Below the pieces are notes generated by a model. The model was given only the letters and a program-made list of their open reading frames with translations, was not told the origin of the DNA and made no database searches. The translations under genes were made by a program, and so were the position numbers. From an uncultured Ruminococcus sp. (GTDB taxonomy: Bacteria > Bacillota > Clostridia > Oscillospirales > Acutalibacteraceae): a DNA stretch of 40,173 nucleotides. The stretch covers positions 1 through 40,173 of the forward strand of contig CADCCP010000008.1 in NCBI GenBank assembly GCA_902800005.1. The letters run 5' to 3'. How positions within the stretch are numbered: the stretch's first letter is position 1; each line of letters starts with the position of its first letter. Below are positions 24,001-33,696 of the stretch, piece after piece.

Positions 24001-25551
24001 ATGCAGAAAATAATTATAATAGGTGCAGGTCCGGCAGGTCTGACAGCCGCTTATGAACTTATGTCGAGGTCAGAGGACTATGAAGTGACGGTCTTTGAAG
24101 AAAGCGATATGTTCGGTGGAATTTCACGCACCGTCAACTATAAAGGAAACAGAATGGACATGGGCGGACACAGATTTTTTTCAAAAGTCCCCGAAGTCAA
24201 TGAATGGTGGGAAAAAATGCTTCCGTCTCAGGGTGCTTTACCCTATGATGATGTTGTTTTAAAGAGAGGATCCGCCATTAAAGAGGGTGGTCCCGATCCC
24301 GAAAAAACAGATCGTGTCATGCTTAAAAGACACCGTTTATCAAGAATTTTTTTCAACAACAAATTCTTTGACTATCCCATCTCAATGAAATTTGAAACGA
24401 TAAAAAACATGGGTTTCGGTACAACGGTAGTTGCAGGCTGCAGTTATATGAAAAGTGCAATGTTCAAGAAAAAGGAAAATTCTCTTGAAGATTTCTATAT
24501 CAACCGCTTCGGAAAGAAATTATATTCCATGTTTTTTGAGAACTACACAGAAAATCTCTGGGGCAGACATCCGAGTGAAATTTCTCCCGAATGGGGGGCA
24601 CAGAGAGTTAAAGGCTTGTCCATAAAAGCCATTCTCAAGGATATGTTCGGAAAGGCTTTCCACAAGAAAAACCGTAAAGTTGAAACCTCTTTGATAGAGG
24701 AATTTTCCTATCCGAAGCTTGGACCCGGTCAACTTTGGGAAATAACCGCAAGTGAATTTGAAAAACTGGGCGGTAAGATAATAAAAAATGCCAAAGTCAC
24801 AAAGATACTTAAAGACAGTGACAATAAATTGACGGGTATTATTTATGTCAAAGACGGAAAAGAGATAACTTTTAACGGAGATCATATTATTTCGTCAATG
24901 CCCGTAAAAGATCTTGTAGAGGGAATGAATGATGTACCCGAAAAATTCCTTGATATTGCAAAAGGCTTGCCTTACAGGGATTACATGACGGTAGGTGTGC
25001 TTGTTCCGCATCTTAATCTCAAAAATGAAACCAAAATAAAAACTATAAGTAATATCGTTCCTGACGATTGGGTATATGTTCACGACAGAAATGTAAAAAT
25101 GGGACGTTTTCAGGTTTATAATAACTGGTCGCCTTATCTTGTCAAGGATATTGAACACACCGTATGGATAGGTTTGGAATATTTCTGTAATGAGGGTGAT
25201 GAACTCTGGTCAATGACAGATGACGATTTCGGCAAAATGGGCATAAAAGAAATGGTGACAATGAAACTTATTGACAGTGAAAGTGAAGTTCTTGATTACC
25301 ACGTTGAGAGGGTGAAAAAGGCATACCCTGCCTATTTCGATACATACGAACATATGGATGATCTGAGGGACTATCTCAATACCATTCCAAATTTGTATTG
25401 TGTCGGCAGAAACGGTCAGCACCGTTACAATAACATAGATCATTCCATGTGTACGGCTTTTGAAACGGTAAATAATATTCTTAACGGAGTTGCTTCAAAG
25501 GACAATATCTGGAATGTCAACACCGAAAAAGAATATCACGAAAGTAAATAA
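24001..25551 (+). CDS. NAD(P)/FAD-dependent oxidoreductase, amine-oxidase/UGM-like
   Basis: A 516-residue flavoprotein. The N-terminal dinucleotide fold has [17 protein letters not shown] (4-20), an acidic end of the second strand (VFEES) and GGISRT, followed by the family signature [11 protein letters not shown]-terminal FAD contact is likely around [20 protein letters not shown]. This group resembles protoporphyrinogen-oxidase and UDP-galactopyranose-mutase-like proteins often found with cell-surface sugar genes. The substrate is unknown. AAGGAGAG precedes the ATG. A membrane glycosyltransferase gene follows after 13 nt, so a role in surface polysaccharide or lipid modification is a reasonable guess. 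Confidence 0.85.
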   Translation: MQKIIIIGAGPAGLTAAYELMSRSEDYEVTVFEESDMFGGISRTVNYKGNRMDMGGHRFFSKVPEVNEWWEKMLPSQGALPYDDVVLKRGSAIKEGGPDPEKTDRVMLKRHRLSRIFFNNKFFDYPISMKFETIKNMGFGTTVVAGCSYMKSAMFKKKENSLEDFYINRFGKKLYSMFFENYTENLWGRHPSEISPEWGAQRVKGLSIKAILKDMFGKAFHKKNRKVETSLIEEFSYPKLGPGQLWEITASEFEKLGGKIIKNAKVTKILKDSDNKLTGIIYVKDGKEITFNGDHIISSMPVKDLVEGMNDVPEKFLDIAKGLPYRDYMTVGVLVPHLNLKNETKIKTISNIVPDDWVYVHDRNVKMGRFQVYNNWSPYLVKDIEHTVWIGLEYFCNEGDELWSMTDDDFGKMGIKEMVTMKLIDSESEVLDYHVERVKKAYPAYFDTYEHMDDLRDYLNTIPNLYCVGRNGQHRYNNIDHSMCTAFETVNNILNGVASKDNIWNVNTEKEYHESK

Positions 25552-25564
25552 AGGAGGTTTTCAG

Positions 25565-27403
25565 ATGGCTGAAACAGGATTTTCCGCAAGGCTTGCGAAA
25601 TTCAGGGACAATATGCTTTACGGCGGAAAAAATGATGATAAAAAAGAGCCTGAGCATAAAAGTAAAAAAGAACCGTTGTATATATCGCTTTTTAGGCTGA
25701 TATATCAGCATCCTATCATTTCGGCAGCCCTGCTGTGTTTTTTCTGCATATCTCTCACAACGGGCAATAACTTGGGAGACGGCGTGACATATATCTCTCT
25801 GATCTTGCCGTCAGCGGGGATAATAGCATTAGGTATATGTGCAGGTTTTTATAATATGCGTCAGGATCCCGATGACGTGAAAAATAAGATCATCTCTTTC
25901 GGGATAATGGGTGCAGGTGTTGTGGCGGTAACTATACTTTACGCATCTGTTTATATCAAAAAAGAATATGCCTATAATTTCCTTAATGTAGGTTTGGGTA
26001 TCATAACTGCTGTGTTCATTTATTTGGGCATAAAGAACAAACTGACAACAAGAAATTTGATCCTTCTTATAATGGCAGCGGGATTTCTGATAAGACTGTG
26101 TTATGTGATGTCGGTGCCGATGGTCACTATGCAGCATGATGTGGCAAAGATCAGTGCCGGAAACGGACACATCGGTTATGTAGAGTATCTCTTCAAAAAT
26201 AAAGCCCTGCCTGATTTTGATGTCAGAACTGTATATCAGTTTTATCATCCGCCCCTTCATCACATCATAGCTGCTGTGTGGGTCGGCATACAGATGTTAA
26301 TGAAGATAGAGTATGGACACGCTTTTGAAAATATACAGCTTTTAACGCTGTTTTACTCAACTCTCTGTATGATACTCTCTTATAAGATATTCCGTCAACT
26401 CAAATTGAAGGGAATAGCACTTGTTGCGGCAACGGCAGTTGTAGCACTTTGCCCGACATTCTACATAATGGCAGGAAGTATAAACAACGATATTCTTTCA
26501 ATAACATTCATGCTTGGTGCGGTACTGAATACTATTTACTGGTATAAACACCGCAAAATGAAGCGTATCGTATACATAGCTCTCTGTATAGGCTTGGGTA
26601 TGATGACAAAGCTGTCTGCATGGATGGTCGCCCCCCCCGTTGCATTCATATTCATTTATGCATTTATCAAAAATATGCTTGACAAAGACAACAGGGACGT
26701 TAAAAAATATATCACGCAGTTTGCTGTATTTTTGGCAATATGTGCACCTCTCGGTTTGTGGTGGTCTTTCAGGAATTACATAAGTCATGGTGTACCTTTC
26801 GGATATGTGATTGAACTCTCCAACACCTCCAAACAGTATGTAGGTGATATTCCTGTATGGCAGAGACTTTTTGATTTCAGTCTGTATCAGTTCAATGACG
26901 TTTCAGACCAGGTCACCATCTATGGAGCACCCTATAATGAATTCAATCCCATAGTGGGCTTGTTCAAGACATCTATGTTTGACGAGGGTGTTGCCGTGAG
27001 GAATTTCCCGAATATCAGCGGTTTCAATAATATGCTTTTCTGGTCAGCGGTTGTGCTTGGTATCGTGGGATTCGTGGCAATGATATTTGCGTTCTGCAAA
27101 AAAAGTAAACAGCTTGATATGCCTATGAAGGTGTTTACGGGTATTCTGTATGGTGTTATATTCATATCATACTATATTTTCTGTATAAAGTTTGCACACG
27201 TTTGTACACAGAATATCAGATATGCCGTACCGCTGATAGTTTTAGGTGCATATTTCATAGGCTGGGCTGTACAGAACCTTATGCGTGATAATGCAAAGGT
27301 CTGGCAGCGTGTCTGCGGTTCGCTGATATGCGGAGCGGTGACATTCTATGTGATATGCGGCGGACTTGTATATGACATAGTCGTATTTGATATGACGAGG
27401 TGA
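25565..27403 (+). CDS. Polytopic membrane glycosyltransferase, GT-C (family 39-like)
   Basis: A 612-residue protein with a cytoplasmic charged N-terminus (about 1-40) and around a dozen hydrophobic segments. The first extracytoplasmic loop contains the acidic MQHDVAKISAGNGHIGYVEY followed by YQFYHPPLHHIIAA, the pattern of GT-C enzymes that use polyprenyl-phosphate sugars (PMT/ArnT-like). The ATG at 25565 has AAAGGAGG 6 nt upstream; in-frame upstream starts lie inside the preceding gene. It is co-transcribed with the FAD protein and the MBL hydrolase. Donor and acceptor are unknown. Confidence 0.82.
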   Translation: MAETGFSARLAKFRDNMLYGGKNDDKKEPEHKSKKEPLYISLFRLIYQHPIISAALLCFFCISLTTGNNLGDGVTYISLILPSAGIIALGICAGFYNMRQDPDDVKNKIISFGIMGAGVVAVTILYASVYIKKEYAYNFLNVGLGIITAVFIYLGIKNKLTTRNLILLIMAAGFLIRLCYVMSVPMVTMQHDVAKISAGNGHIGYVEYLFKNKALPDFDVRTVYQFYHPPLHHIIAAVWVGIQMLMKIEYGHAFENIQLLTLFYSTLCMILSYKIFRQLKLKGIALVAATAVVALCPTFYIMAGSINNDILSITFMLGAVLNTIYWYKHRKMKRIVYIALCIGLGMMTKLSAWMVAPPVAFIFIYAFIKNMLDKDNRDVKKYITQFAVFLAICAPLGLWWSFRNYISHGVPFGYVIELSNTSKQYVGDIPVWQRLFDFSLYQFNDVSDQVTIYGAPYNEFNPIVGLFKTSMFDEGVAVRNFPNISGFNNMLFWSAVVLGIVGFVAMIFAFCKKSKQLDMPMKVFTGILYGVIFISYYIFCIKFAHVCTQNIRYAVPLIVLGAYFIGWAVQNLMRDNAKVWQRVCGSLICGAVTFYVICGGLVYDIVVFDMTR

Positions 27404-27407
27404 CGGC

Positions 27408-28181
27408 ATGAAAATAACTGTACTTACGGAAAATACCTCTGTCAATGAAAATATCCGCTGTGAGCATGGCTTGTCGCTGTACATACAGACGGACAAATAT
27501 AATATTCTCTTTGACATGGGACAGACAAACCTGTTTGAAGAAAATGCAGGGAAACTCGATTCAGACTTGTCTGCAACAGATATTGCAGTCCTGTCACACG
27601 GTCACTACGATCATGGGGGAGGACTTGCAAGATTTCTGGAGATAAACTCAAAGGCAAAGGTCTATCTGAACAAGTACGCTTTTGAACCGCACTTCAATAG
27701 AGAAAAATATATCGGTCTTGATACCTCTTTGCATGACAGTGACAGACTTGTTTTCACGGACGGCTGTTTTGAGATCGCAGAAGGTCTGACACTGTACTCA
27801 TGCAATGACAGAAAAAAGCCGTATGATTTGGGCAGCTTCGGTCTGGACATGGTTCAGGACGGGAAACGCCTGCCCGATGATTTCAGGCATGAACACTATC
27901 TGCTCATTGAGGAGAACGGCAGGAAGATTCTGATAAGCGGCTGTTCACACAAGGGTATAATAAATATAGCTGATTGGTTCAAGCCCGATGTGCTGATAGG
28001 CGGATTTCATTTTTCAAAACTTCCTCTTGACGATACTCTGAAAGGCTATGCAAAAATACTTGACGGGTATGATACGGATTTTTATACCTGTCACTGTACA
28101 GGTGTACAACAATATGAATTTATGAAAAAGTACATGAAACGTCTGCAATATATTTCGTCAGGCTGTATGATCGAAATTTAA
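27408..28181 (+). CDS. MBL-fold metallohydrolase
   Basis: A 257-residue metallo-beta-lactamase-fold protein with the metal motif HGHYDHGG (His64, His66, Asp68, His69), ISGCSHKGIINI carrying a further His, and the ending DFYTCHCTG. This is the subgroup annotated as dihydropteroate-synthase-like or ribofuranosylaminobenzene phosphate synthase-like hydrolases. The substrate cannot be inferred. It starts 4 nt after the glycosyltransferase gene and is followed by a terminator, ending the three-gene operon. Confidence 0.88.
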   Translation: MKITVLTENTSVNENIRCEHGLSLYIQTDKYNILFDMGQTNLFEENAGKLDSDLSATDIAVLSHGHYDHGGGLARFLEINSKAKVYLNKYAFEPHFNREKYIGLDTSLHDSDRLVFTDGCFEIAEGLTLYSCNDRKKPYDLGSFGLDMVQDGKRLPDDFRHEHYLLIEENGRKILISGCSHKGIINIADWFKPDVLIGGFHFSKLPLDDTLKGYAKILDGYDTDFYTCHCTGVQQYEFMKKYMKRLQYISSGCMIEI

Positions 28182-28185
28182 AAAA

Positions 28186-28215
28186 AACTGCTGCATGAAA
28201 GCAGCGGTTTTTTTG
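28186..28215 (+). terminator. Intrinsic terminator after the MBL hydrolase gene
   Basis: AACTGCTGC (28186-28194) pairs with GCAGCGGTT (28201-28209; one U-G pair) around the loop ATGAAA, followed by a T run ending at 28215. Confidence 0.88.
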
Positions 28216-28226
28216 TGCATTGGAAA

Positions 28227-28255
28227 TTGACAAAATCATTTATTTGTGCTATTGT
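28227..28255 (+). promoter_or_regulatory. Predicted sigma-A promoter of pth-mfd
   Basis: TTGACA (28227-28232), 17-nt spacer, TATTGT (28250-28255) with TG before it (extended -10). It starts transcription near 28262, so pth cannot begin at upstream in-frame codons. Confidence 0.72.
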
Positions 28256-28285
28256 TTTACTATTACGATTTTGGGGGAAAGTAAA

Positions 28286-28882
28286 GTGTTTTTCAGGAAA
28301 AAGGAAAATCTCAGCGGAGTAGAGTATATTGTTGCAGGGCTTGGAAATCCCGACAGGAAGTATGAAAATACAAGGCATAATGCAGGGTTTATCACAATAG
28401 ATACACTTGCTGATAAGCTTGATATACGTCTTGACAGGATAAAATACAAGTCGCTTTGCAATACGACTGTCATTGCAGATAAAAAGGTGCTTTTGATGAA
28501 GCCGTCAACTTACATGAATTTAAGCGGTCAGGCGATAGTGGAGGCTATGAATTTTTTTAAAGTGCCGCCCGAAAAGGTAATAGTTATATTTGACGATATA
28601 TCGCTTGATGTGGGAAAAATGCGTATAAGGCGTAAAGGCAGTGACGGCGGTCACAACGGCATGAAAAATATCATCTATCTTTCGGGAAGTGACCAATTTC
28701 CGAGAATAAAAATAGGTGTCGGTCACAAGCCCGAACAGTGGGACTTGGCAGACTGGGTGCTGTCGAATTTCACTCAGAACGAAAAAAAACTTCTTGACGA
28801 AACGGCAAACAATGCCTGTGATGCGGTCGAAAAGATAATTGCAGGCAGTATTGACAAGGCTATGAATTTGTACAATTCTTGA
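28286..28882 (+). CDS. pth: Peptidyl-tRNA hydrolase
   Basis: A 198-residue Pth, which releases peptides from prematurely dissociated peptidyl-tRNA. Conserved elements are YIVAGLGNPDRKYENTRHNAG with catalytic His31, KPSTYMNLSGQA, IFDDISLDVGKMRIRRKGSDGGHNGMK and IGVGHKP. The start is taken as GTG 28286 behind GGGGGAAAG; a longer frame would begin upstream of the promoter. The N-terminal extension of about 12 residues before the usual YIVAGLGNP is slightly longer than typical. It is directly followed by mfd, a common clostridial gene order. Confidence 0.95.
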   Translation: MFFRKKENLSGVEYIVAGLGNPDRKYENTRHNAGFITIDTLADKLDIRLDRIKYKSLCNTTVIADKKVLLMKPSTYMNLSGQAIVEAMNFFKVPPEKVIVIFDDISLDVGKMRIRRKGSDGGHNGMKNIIYLSGSDQFPRIKIGVGHKPEQWDLADWVLSNFTQNEKKLLDETANNACDAVEKIIAGSIDKAMNLYNS

Positions 28883-28894
28883 CAGAGGTAGTTT

Positions 28895-31800
28895 ATGAGA
28901 TTTTTGGATAATGTTTTCAGAGAAACAGATGAATATAAAGTTCTTGAAAATGCCGTGAGAAAAGGCAGATTTCCATGTATGGCAACAGGTCTTTCAGCGG
29001 TGCATAAGGCACATCTTGTACATACAATGCTTGTTGGAAGTGACCAAAATGCACTTATCCTTGCGGCTGACGAGGCGGAGGCTCAGAAATTGTGTTCGGA
29101 CTTGAAGTATATGGGAACAAGTGCAGTTTTCTATCCGTCAAGGGATTTTACATTCCGTGAGATAGAGGGCGTTTCAAGGGAGTTTGAACATCAGAGGATA
29201 GGGGCTTTATACGGATTTATGACAGGGCAGTATAAAGTGATAGTGGCGTGTTCGGACGGTGCATTGCAGTACACGATACCGAAAGATGTGCTTGAAAAGT
29301 CGTCGGTGAAAGTGAAGTCGGGTACGGAAGTATCACCCGAAAGAATGACAGCGGCACTTCTTTCGGCAGGTTATGTGAGAGTTGAACAGGTGGACGGCAC
29401 GGGACAGTTTGCCGTAAGGGGCGGAATACTTGATTTTTTCATGCCGTCTGCAAGTCAGCCTTGCCGAGTGGAGTTCTGGGGAGATGAGATAGACACAGTT
29501 TCAGCTTTTGACATAGACACTCAAAGACGTACCGAACAGCTTTCGGAATTTGTGATAACGCCGTCAACGGAGATAATATTTGACAATGCCGCCGATTTGG
29601 CTGACAAGATAGACAAAAAGGCAAACTCCCTCAGAGGAAAAGCGGCAGTTTCTGCAAAGACCGTTTTGCATGGTGAAGCGGAAAGTTTGAGGAACGGATG
29701 CAGACTTGCAGGCATAGATAAGTTTTATTCCATTGTATATGATAAAGCGGAATGTCTGTTTGACTATCTTGCGAAAGATACGTTTGTATTCGTGTCGGAA
29801 ATGCCGAAACTCAAAGAGAGAATGAAAGCTGTAACATGGCAGTGGAACGAGGATATAAAGGATTATTTCGGTGACGGCGTTCTGTGCAAGGGACTGGATA
29901 AATTTACAGGTGACTGGACGGATATGCTGTCGGAGCTTTCAAGGAGAAAAACTCTCTTTATAGACAACTATGCAAGAGGAACATGTGAACTGCCTTTAAA
30001 GGAGTTGGTCAACTTCAATATCAAGCAGACATCTGCATGGAGCGGTTCGCTGAAGATACTCTGTGAAGATATAGATGCCATGAAGCCGGAAGGCAAAAAG
30101 ATCGTCATACTTGCGGGTACGGAGAAGTTTGCGGAAAATATTTGCAGAGATATGCGTGACAGGGGTTACAGTGTCGGAGTTCTCAGGGAAAACGATACGA
30201 TCGCAGGTGACGGCATTTATATCGCAGGCGGTAATCTGTCATCAGGCTTTGAGTATCCGTCAGCTAACTTTGTGCTTATCACTCATTCACAAGTGAGTGT
30301 GTCTTCAAAGAAAAAGAAAAGTTCTGCTTCAAGGGGAAAAGCTGTATTCAGTCTGTCAGAACTGTCGATAGGTGATTATGTCGTGCATACGGTGCACGGT
30401 GTGGGCAAGTTTGAGGGAGTTCAGAAAAGGGAGTATGAAAATGTCGTCAAGGACTATATAACTATACGATATGCAGGCGGAGATATGCTGTATGTGCCTG
30501 TGACACAGCTTGACTTGGTATCAAAGTATATAGGACCGAGGGAAGAAGCTGATGTAAAATTAAGCAGGCTTGGCGGTACGGAGTGGCAAAAAGCCAAAAG
30601 CCGTGTGAGAAAGGCTGTCAAGGATATTGCAGATGAGCTTATAAGACTGTATGCGGAGAGAATGAAAGCAAAGGGATATGCATTCAGTGAGGATCATGAA
30701 TGGCAGAGGGATTTTGAGTGCAAGTTTGAATATGAGGATACAGAAGATCAGAAAAGGGCAACTGCTGAGATAAAGCATGATATGGAAAGTCTTGCACCGA
30801 TGGACAGGCTTTTGTGCGGAGATGTCGGCTTCGGCAAAACGGAAGTTGCATTCAGAGCAGCTTTCAAGTGTGTGGCGGATTCAAAACAGTGTTTGCTGCT
30901 TGTACCCACGACCATTCTTGCATGGCAGCACTATCAGACCGCTTTGAGAAGATTTGAGGGCTTCCCTGTGAACATAGAGTTACTTTCGAGATTCCGCACA
31001 CCCTCACAGCAAAGTAAAATTATAAGCAAGCTGAAAAGCGGTGAGATAGATTTTATCATAGGTACTCACAGGCTTATTTCAAAAGATGTGGAATTTCGTG
31101 ATCTGGGACTTGTGATAATAGACGAGGAACAGCGTTTCGGTGTTGCACAGAAGGAAAAATTCAAGAAGATGTGTAAAAACGTAGATGTTTTGACACTCTC
31201 GGCAACGCCCATTCCGAGAACTTTGAATATGTCTATGTCAGGTATCAGGGATATGTCAACCCTTGAAGAAGCCCCGCAGGACAGGCATCCTATACAGACA
31301 TATGTGCTTGAATATGATGAAAACGTCATAAATGAGGCAATAAGGCGTGAGTTGAAACGTGGTGGACAGGTGTTTTATTTATACAACTCCGTTGAGGGAA
31401 TAGAGCTGAAAGCACAAAAAATCGCTGAGGACATACCCGAAGCAAAAGTTGCATACGGTCACGGCAAAATGACGGAAAGTCAGTTGTCGGAAGTTTGGCG
31501 GAAAATGCTGGAACAGGAAGTAAACGTGCTTGTAAGCACTACCATCATTGAAACAGGTGTTGACATACCCAATGCCAATACGCTTATTATTGAAAATGCC
31601 GACAGAATGGGGCTTTCACAGCTGCATCAGATAAGGGGACGTGTGGGACGTTCATCAAGACGTGCTTATGCATACCTCACTTTCAGACCGGATAAAATGT
31701 TAAGTGAGATCTCACAGAAACGTCTTGATGCCATAAAGGAATTTACGGAGTTCGGTTCGGGCTTTAAAATAGCCATGCGTGACTTGGAGCTGAGGGGTGC

Positions 31801-32353
31801 AGGCAACATCTTGGGTGCAAAACAGCATGGACATATGGCAGATGTCGGTTATGATATGTATATGAAACTGCTCAATCAAGCTGTCAGTGAGGCTAAAGGC
31901 GAAGCGGCTGAGGACTTGGAAACGGAGTGTCTGCTTGATGTGCAGATAGAGGCTTATATACCCGAAGACTATATATCCAATCTGAACAGACGGCTTGAGA
32001 TATACAGAAAAATTGCGGATATAAGAAATGAAGATGATGCAAGTGATGTGATAGATGAGTTGGCAGACCGTTTCGGAGATGTACCGAAGTCTGTTAACGG
32101 TCTTGTCAATGTTGCAGTCCTGAGAAGCAAGGCAAAGAAAATGGGAATATATGAGATACGTCAGCAGAACGATCACCTTAACATATATGTCCGTCAGCTC
32201 AAATCAAAGTATGTAGGCGATATTCTCTCTAAACTCAATGGCAGGGCTGTTCTTCGTGCAGGGGGTAAACCTTGTATATCCGTTGCCGTCAGGAAATGCG
32301 ACACAATATACAGTCTGTTTAACGAAATTTTCGGGATGAATTTCGGAAAATAA
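28895..32353 (+). CDS. mfd: Transcription-repair coupling factor Mfd
   Basis: A 1152-residue translocase that removes stalled RNA polymerase and recruits UvrA. The N-terminal UvrB-like region is followed by the RNA-polymerase interaction domain near residue 490 (IGDYVVHTVHGVGKFEGVQ). The translocase motor has Walker A GDVGFGKTEVA near 643, DEEQRFGV near 742, LSATPIPRTLNMSM and motif VI QIRGRVGRSSRRAYAYL. The TRCF C-terminal domain closes the protein. Length is normal. The start at 28895 has GAGGT upstream and lies 12 nt after pth. Confidence 0.97.
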   Translation: MRFLDNVFRETDEYKVLENAVRKGRFPCMATGLSAVHKAHLVHTMLVGSDQNALILAADEAEAQKLCSDLKYMGTSAVFYPSRDFTFREIEGVSREFEHQRIGALYGFMTGQYKVIVACSDGALQYTIPKDVLEKSSVKVKSGTEVSPERMTAALLSAGYVRVEQVDGTGQFAVRGGILDFFMPSASQPCRVEFWGDEIDTVSAFDIDTQRRTEQLSEFVITPSTEIIFDNAADLADKIDKKANSLRGKAAVSAKTVLHGEAESLRNGCRLAGIDKFYSIVYDKAECLFDYLAKDTFVFVSEMPKLKERMKAVTWQWNEDIKDYFGDGVLCKGLDKFTGDWTDMLSELSRRKTLFIDNYARGTCELPLKELVNFNIKQTSAWSGSLKILCEDIDAMKPEGKKIVILAGTEKFAENICRDMRDRGYSVGVLRENDTIAGDGIYIAGGNLSSGFEYPSANFVLITHSQVSVSSKKKKSSASRGKAVFSLSELSIGDYVVHTVHGVGKFEGVQKREYENVVKDYITIRYAGGDMLYVPVTQLDLVSKYIGPREEADVKLSRLGGTEWQKAKSRVRKAVKDIADELIRLYAERMKAKGYAFSEDHEWQRDFECKFEYEDTEDQKRATAEIKHDMESLAPMDRLLCGDVGFGKTEVAFRAAFKCVADSKQCLLLVPTTILAWQHYQTALRRFEGFPVNIELLSRFRTPSQQSKIISKLKSGEIDFIIGTHRLISKDVEFRDLGLVIIDEEQRFGVAQKEKFKKMCKNVDVLTLSATPIPRTLNMSMSGIRDMSTLEEAPQDRHPIQTYVLEYDENVINEAIRRELKRGGQVFYLYNSVEGIELKAQKIAEDIPEAKVAYGHGKMTESQLSEVWRKMLEQEVNVLVSTTIIETGVDIPNANTLIIENADRMGLSQLHQIRGRVGRSSRRAYAYLTFRPDKMLSEISQKRLDAIKEFTEFGSGFKIAMRDLELRGAGNILGAKQHGHMADVGYDMYMKLLNQAVSEAKGEAAEDLETECLLDVQIEAYIPEDYISNLNRRLEIYRKIADIRNEDDASDVIDELADRFGDVPKSVNGLVNVAVLRSKAKKMGIYEIRQQNDHLNIYVRQLKSKYVGDILSKLNGRAVLRAGGKPCISVAVRKCDTIYSLFNEIFGMNFGK

Positions 32354-32444
32354 AAAATTTTTTAAAAAAATTATGGACTTTACAAAAGATTTGTTATATA
32401 ATATCTGTTGTATGCAAATTATTTCTGAAAGGAAGAAAAAATTT

Positions 32445-33578
32445 ATGAAAAATATAGGCAAAAAAATCTCTGCACTGGCACTTACGGCAGTTTTGACCTG
32501 TTCTCTCGCAAGCTGTACGCTCGGTCCGGGCAAGTGGAGCTACAAAACCGATATATCCGAGATTTCTGCGGGAAGTTGGATATACAACACTTACCAGAGC
32601 TACAATGAGGCTGTCAGCAAGATAACAGAAGCTAACAAGGATAATGAAGATTTCGATGCTCAGCTCATTGATATGTCAAAGGAAAAGATCGATGATAAAA
32701 ATGCTGTGGATTGGATATTCGATGAGGCTAAGGATAAATGTATATCTCTTCTTACAGCCGAGAAACTCGTAAAAGACAAGGGGATCGTCATTGACGATGA
32801 GCAGATCAAGACAACTGCCGATATGTATATACAGTATTACTATAAAGGCAGTGATGATTCATTGGCATTCTATGAAAAACTAGGTGTTTCTGCCGACAGC
32901 TTCGGTGAGTGCGTGACAAGATACAATTATCTGTATCAGGAACTGTTTAAAAAAATTTACGGCAAAGACGGTGAAAAAGAAGTTTCCGATGCCGATGTAC
33001 AGAAATATTATGCCGATAGCTATATCTCATATTATTATATAGCCTGTTCACTTAAAACAACTGATGAAGACGGAAATTCCGTCGATGTTGACGGCGAAAC
33101 CCAAGAAAAAAATAAAACTGCTTTCAATAAGTACCGCAACATGATAAACAACGACAAGAAAACTACTGCCGATATTGAAGAACAGTATAAAACAGATTTC
33201 AGTGCGGAGAGCGTTCCGAGCAGCAGCAATAAAATTCTTAAAACCGATTTTGATGAGTCAAGCCTGAGCGATGAACTCAAAAAGGCTATCAAAGAAAATA
33301 AGCCCGGTCAGGCTTCTGTTACCACACTTGATGATACCCTTTACTTTATCTACACAGACAATATGAGCGAACTTGCAAAGAAGATAAAGTATTCTGAAGA
33401 TGCCGCTGAAGGTGAAACGGATAATATCGATAAGTCCAATATCGTCTACAGCATGAAAAAAGATGAATTTGACGAGTATCTTGAGGGTGAAAAGAAGGCT
33501 CTCAAATATGAAACAAATGATGCCTGCATCTCCGCTTACACAGTTGACAGAGCGATAAAAATAGCAAAACAAGGCTGA
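32445..33578 (+). CDS. Lipoprotein, PrsA/SurA-like (putative extracytoplasmic foldase)
   Basis: A 377-residue lipoprotein. The start at 32445 has AAAGGAAG about 10 nt upstream and gives a clean type II signal peptide: Lys-rich n-region, hydrophobic core ALALTAVLTCS, lipobox Leu-Ala-Ser-Cys with lipidated Cys24. The mature part is helical and charged, with a SurA-N-like section (LVKDKGIVIDDEQIKTTADMY and EEVSDADVQKYY-like segments). The place where a parvulin isomerase domain would lie is not clearly conserved. Position after mfd matches PrsA/SurA-type genes in many Clostridia. A secretion chaperone role is inferred; isomerase activity is doubtful. Confidence 0.75.
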   Translation: MKNIGKKISALALTAVLTCSLASCTLGPGKWSYKTDISEISAGSWIYNTYQSYNEAVSKITEANKDNEDFDAQLIDMSKEKIDDKNAVDWIFDEAKDKCISLLTAEKLVKDKGIVIDDEQIKTTADMYIQYYYKGSDDSLAFYEKLGVSADSFGECVTRYNYLYQELFKKIYGKDGEKEVSDADVQKYYADSYISYYYIACSLKTTDEDGNSVDVDGETQEKNKTAFNKYRNMINNDKKTTADIEEQYKTDFSAESVPSSSNKILKTDFDESSLSDELKKAIKENKPGQASVTTLDDTLYFIYTDNMSELAKKIKYSEDAAEGETDNIDKSNIVYSMKKDEFDEYLEGEKKALKYETNDACISAYTVDRAIKIAKQG

Positions 33579-33586
33579 TAAAAAAA

Positions 33587-33621
33587 CTGTCTGACATTAC
33601 TTCCATGTCAGACAGCTTTTT
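33587..33621 (+). terminator. Intrinsic terminator after the lipoprotein gene
   Basis: A perfect 11-bp stem (33587-33597 with 33605-33615), 7-nt loop, then a U tract to 33621. Confidence 0.93.
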
Positions 33622-33634
33622 CTTTACAAAAAGA

Positions 33635-33664
33635 TTTACAAATATGCTTTGTATATGATATAAT
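33635..33664 (+). promoter_or_regulatory. Predicted sigma-A promoter of lepA
   Basis: TTTACA (33635-33640), 18-nt spacer, TATAAT (33659-33664), about 30 nt before the lepA start. Confidence 0.65.
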
Positions 33665-33696
33665 AAAAAACGAATAAATTAAAGCAGGTGAATGAT

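Noticed and set aside
32379..32402. Promoter directly before the lipoprotein gene (TTTACA and TATAAT)
   Set aside because: The boxes are only 12 nt apart; an alternative -35 is weak, so I did not list it as a promoter.
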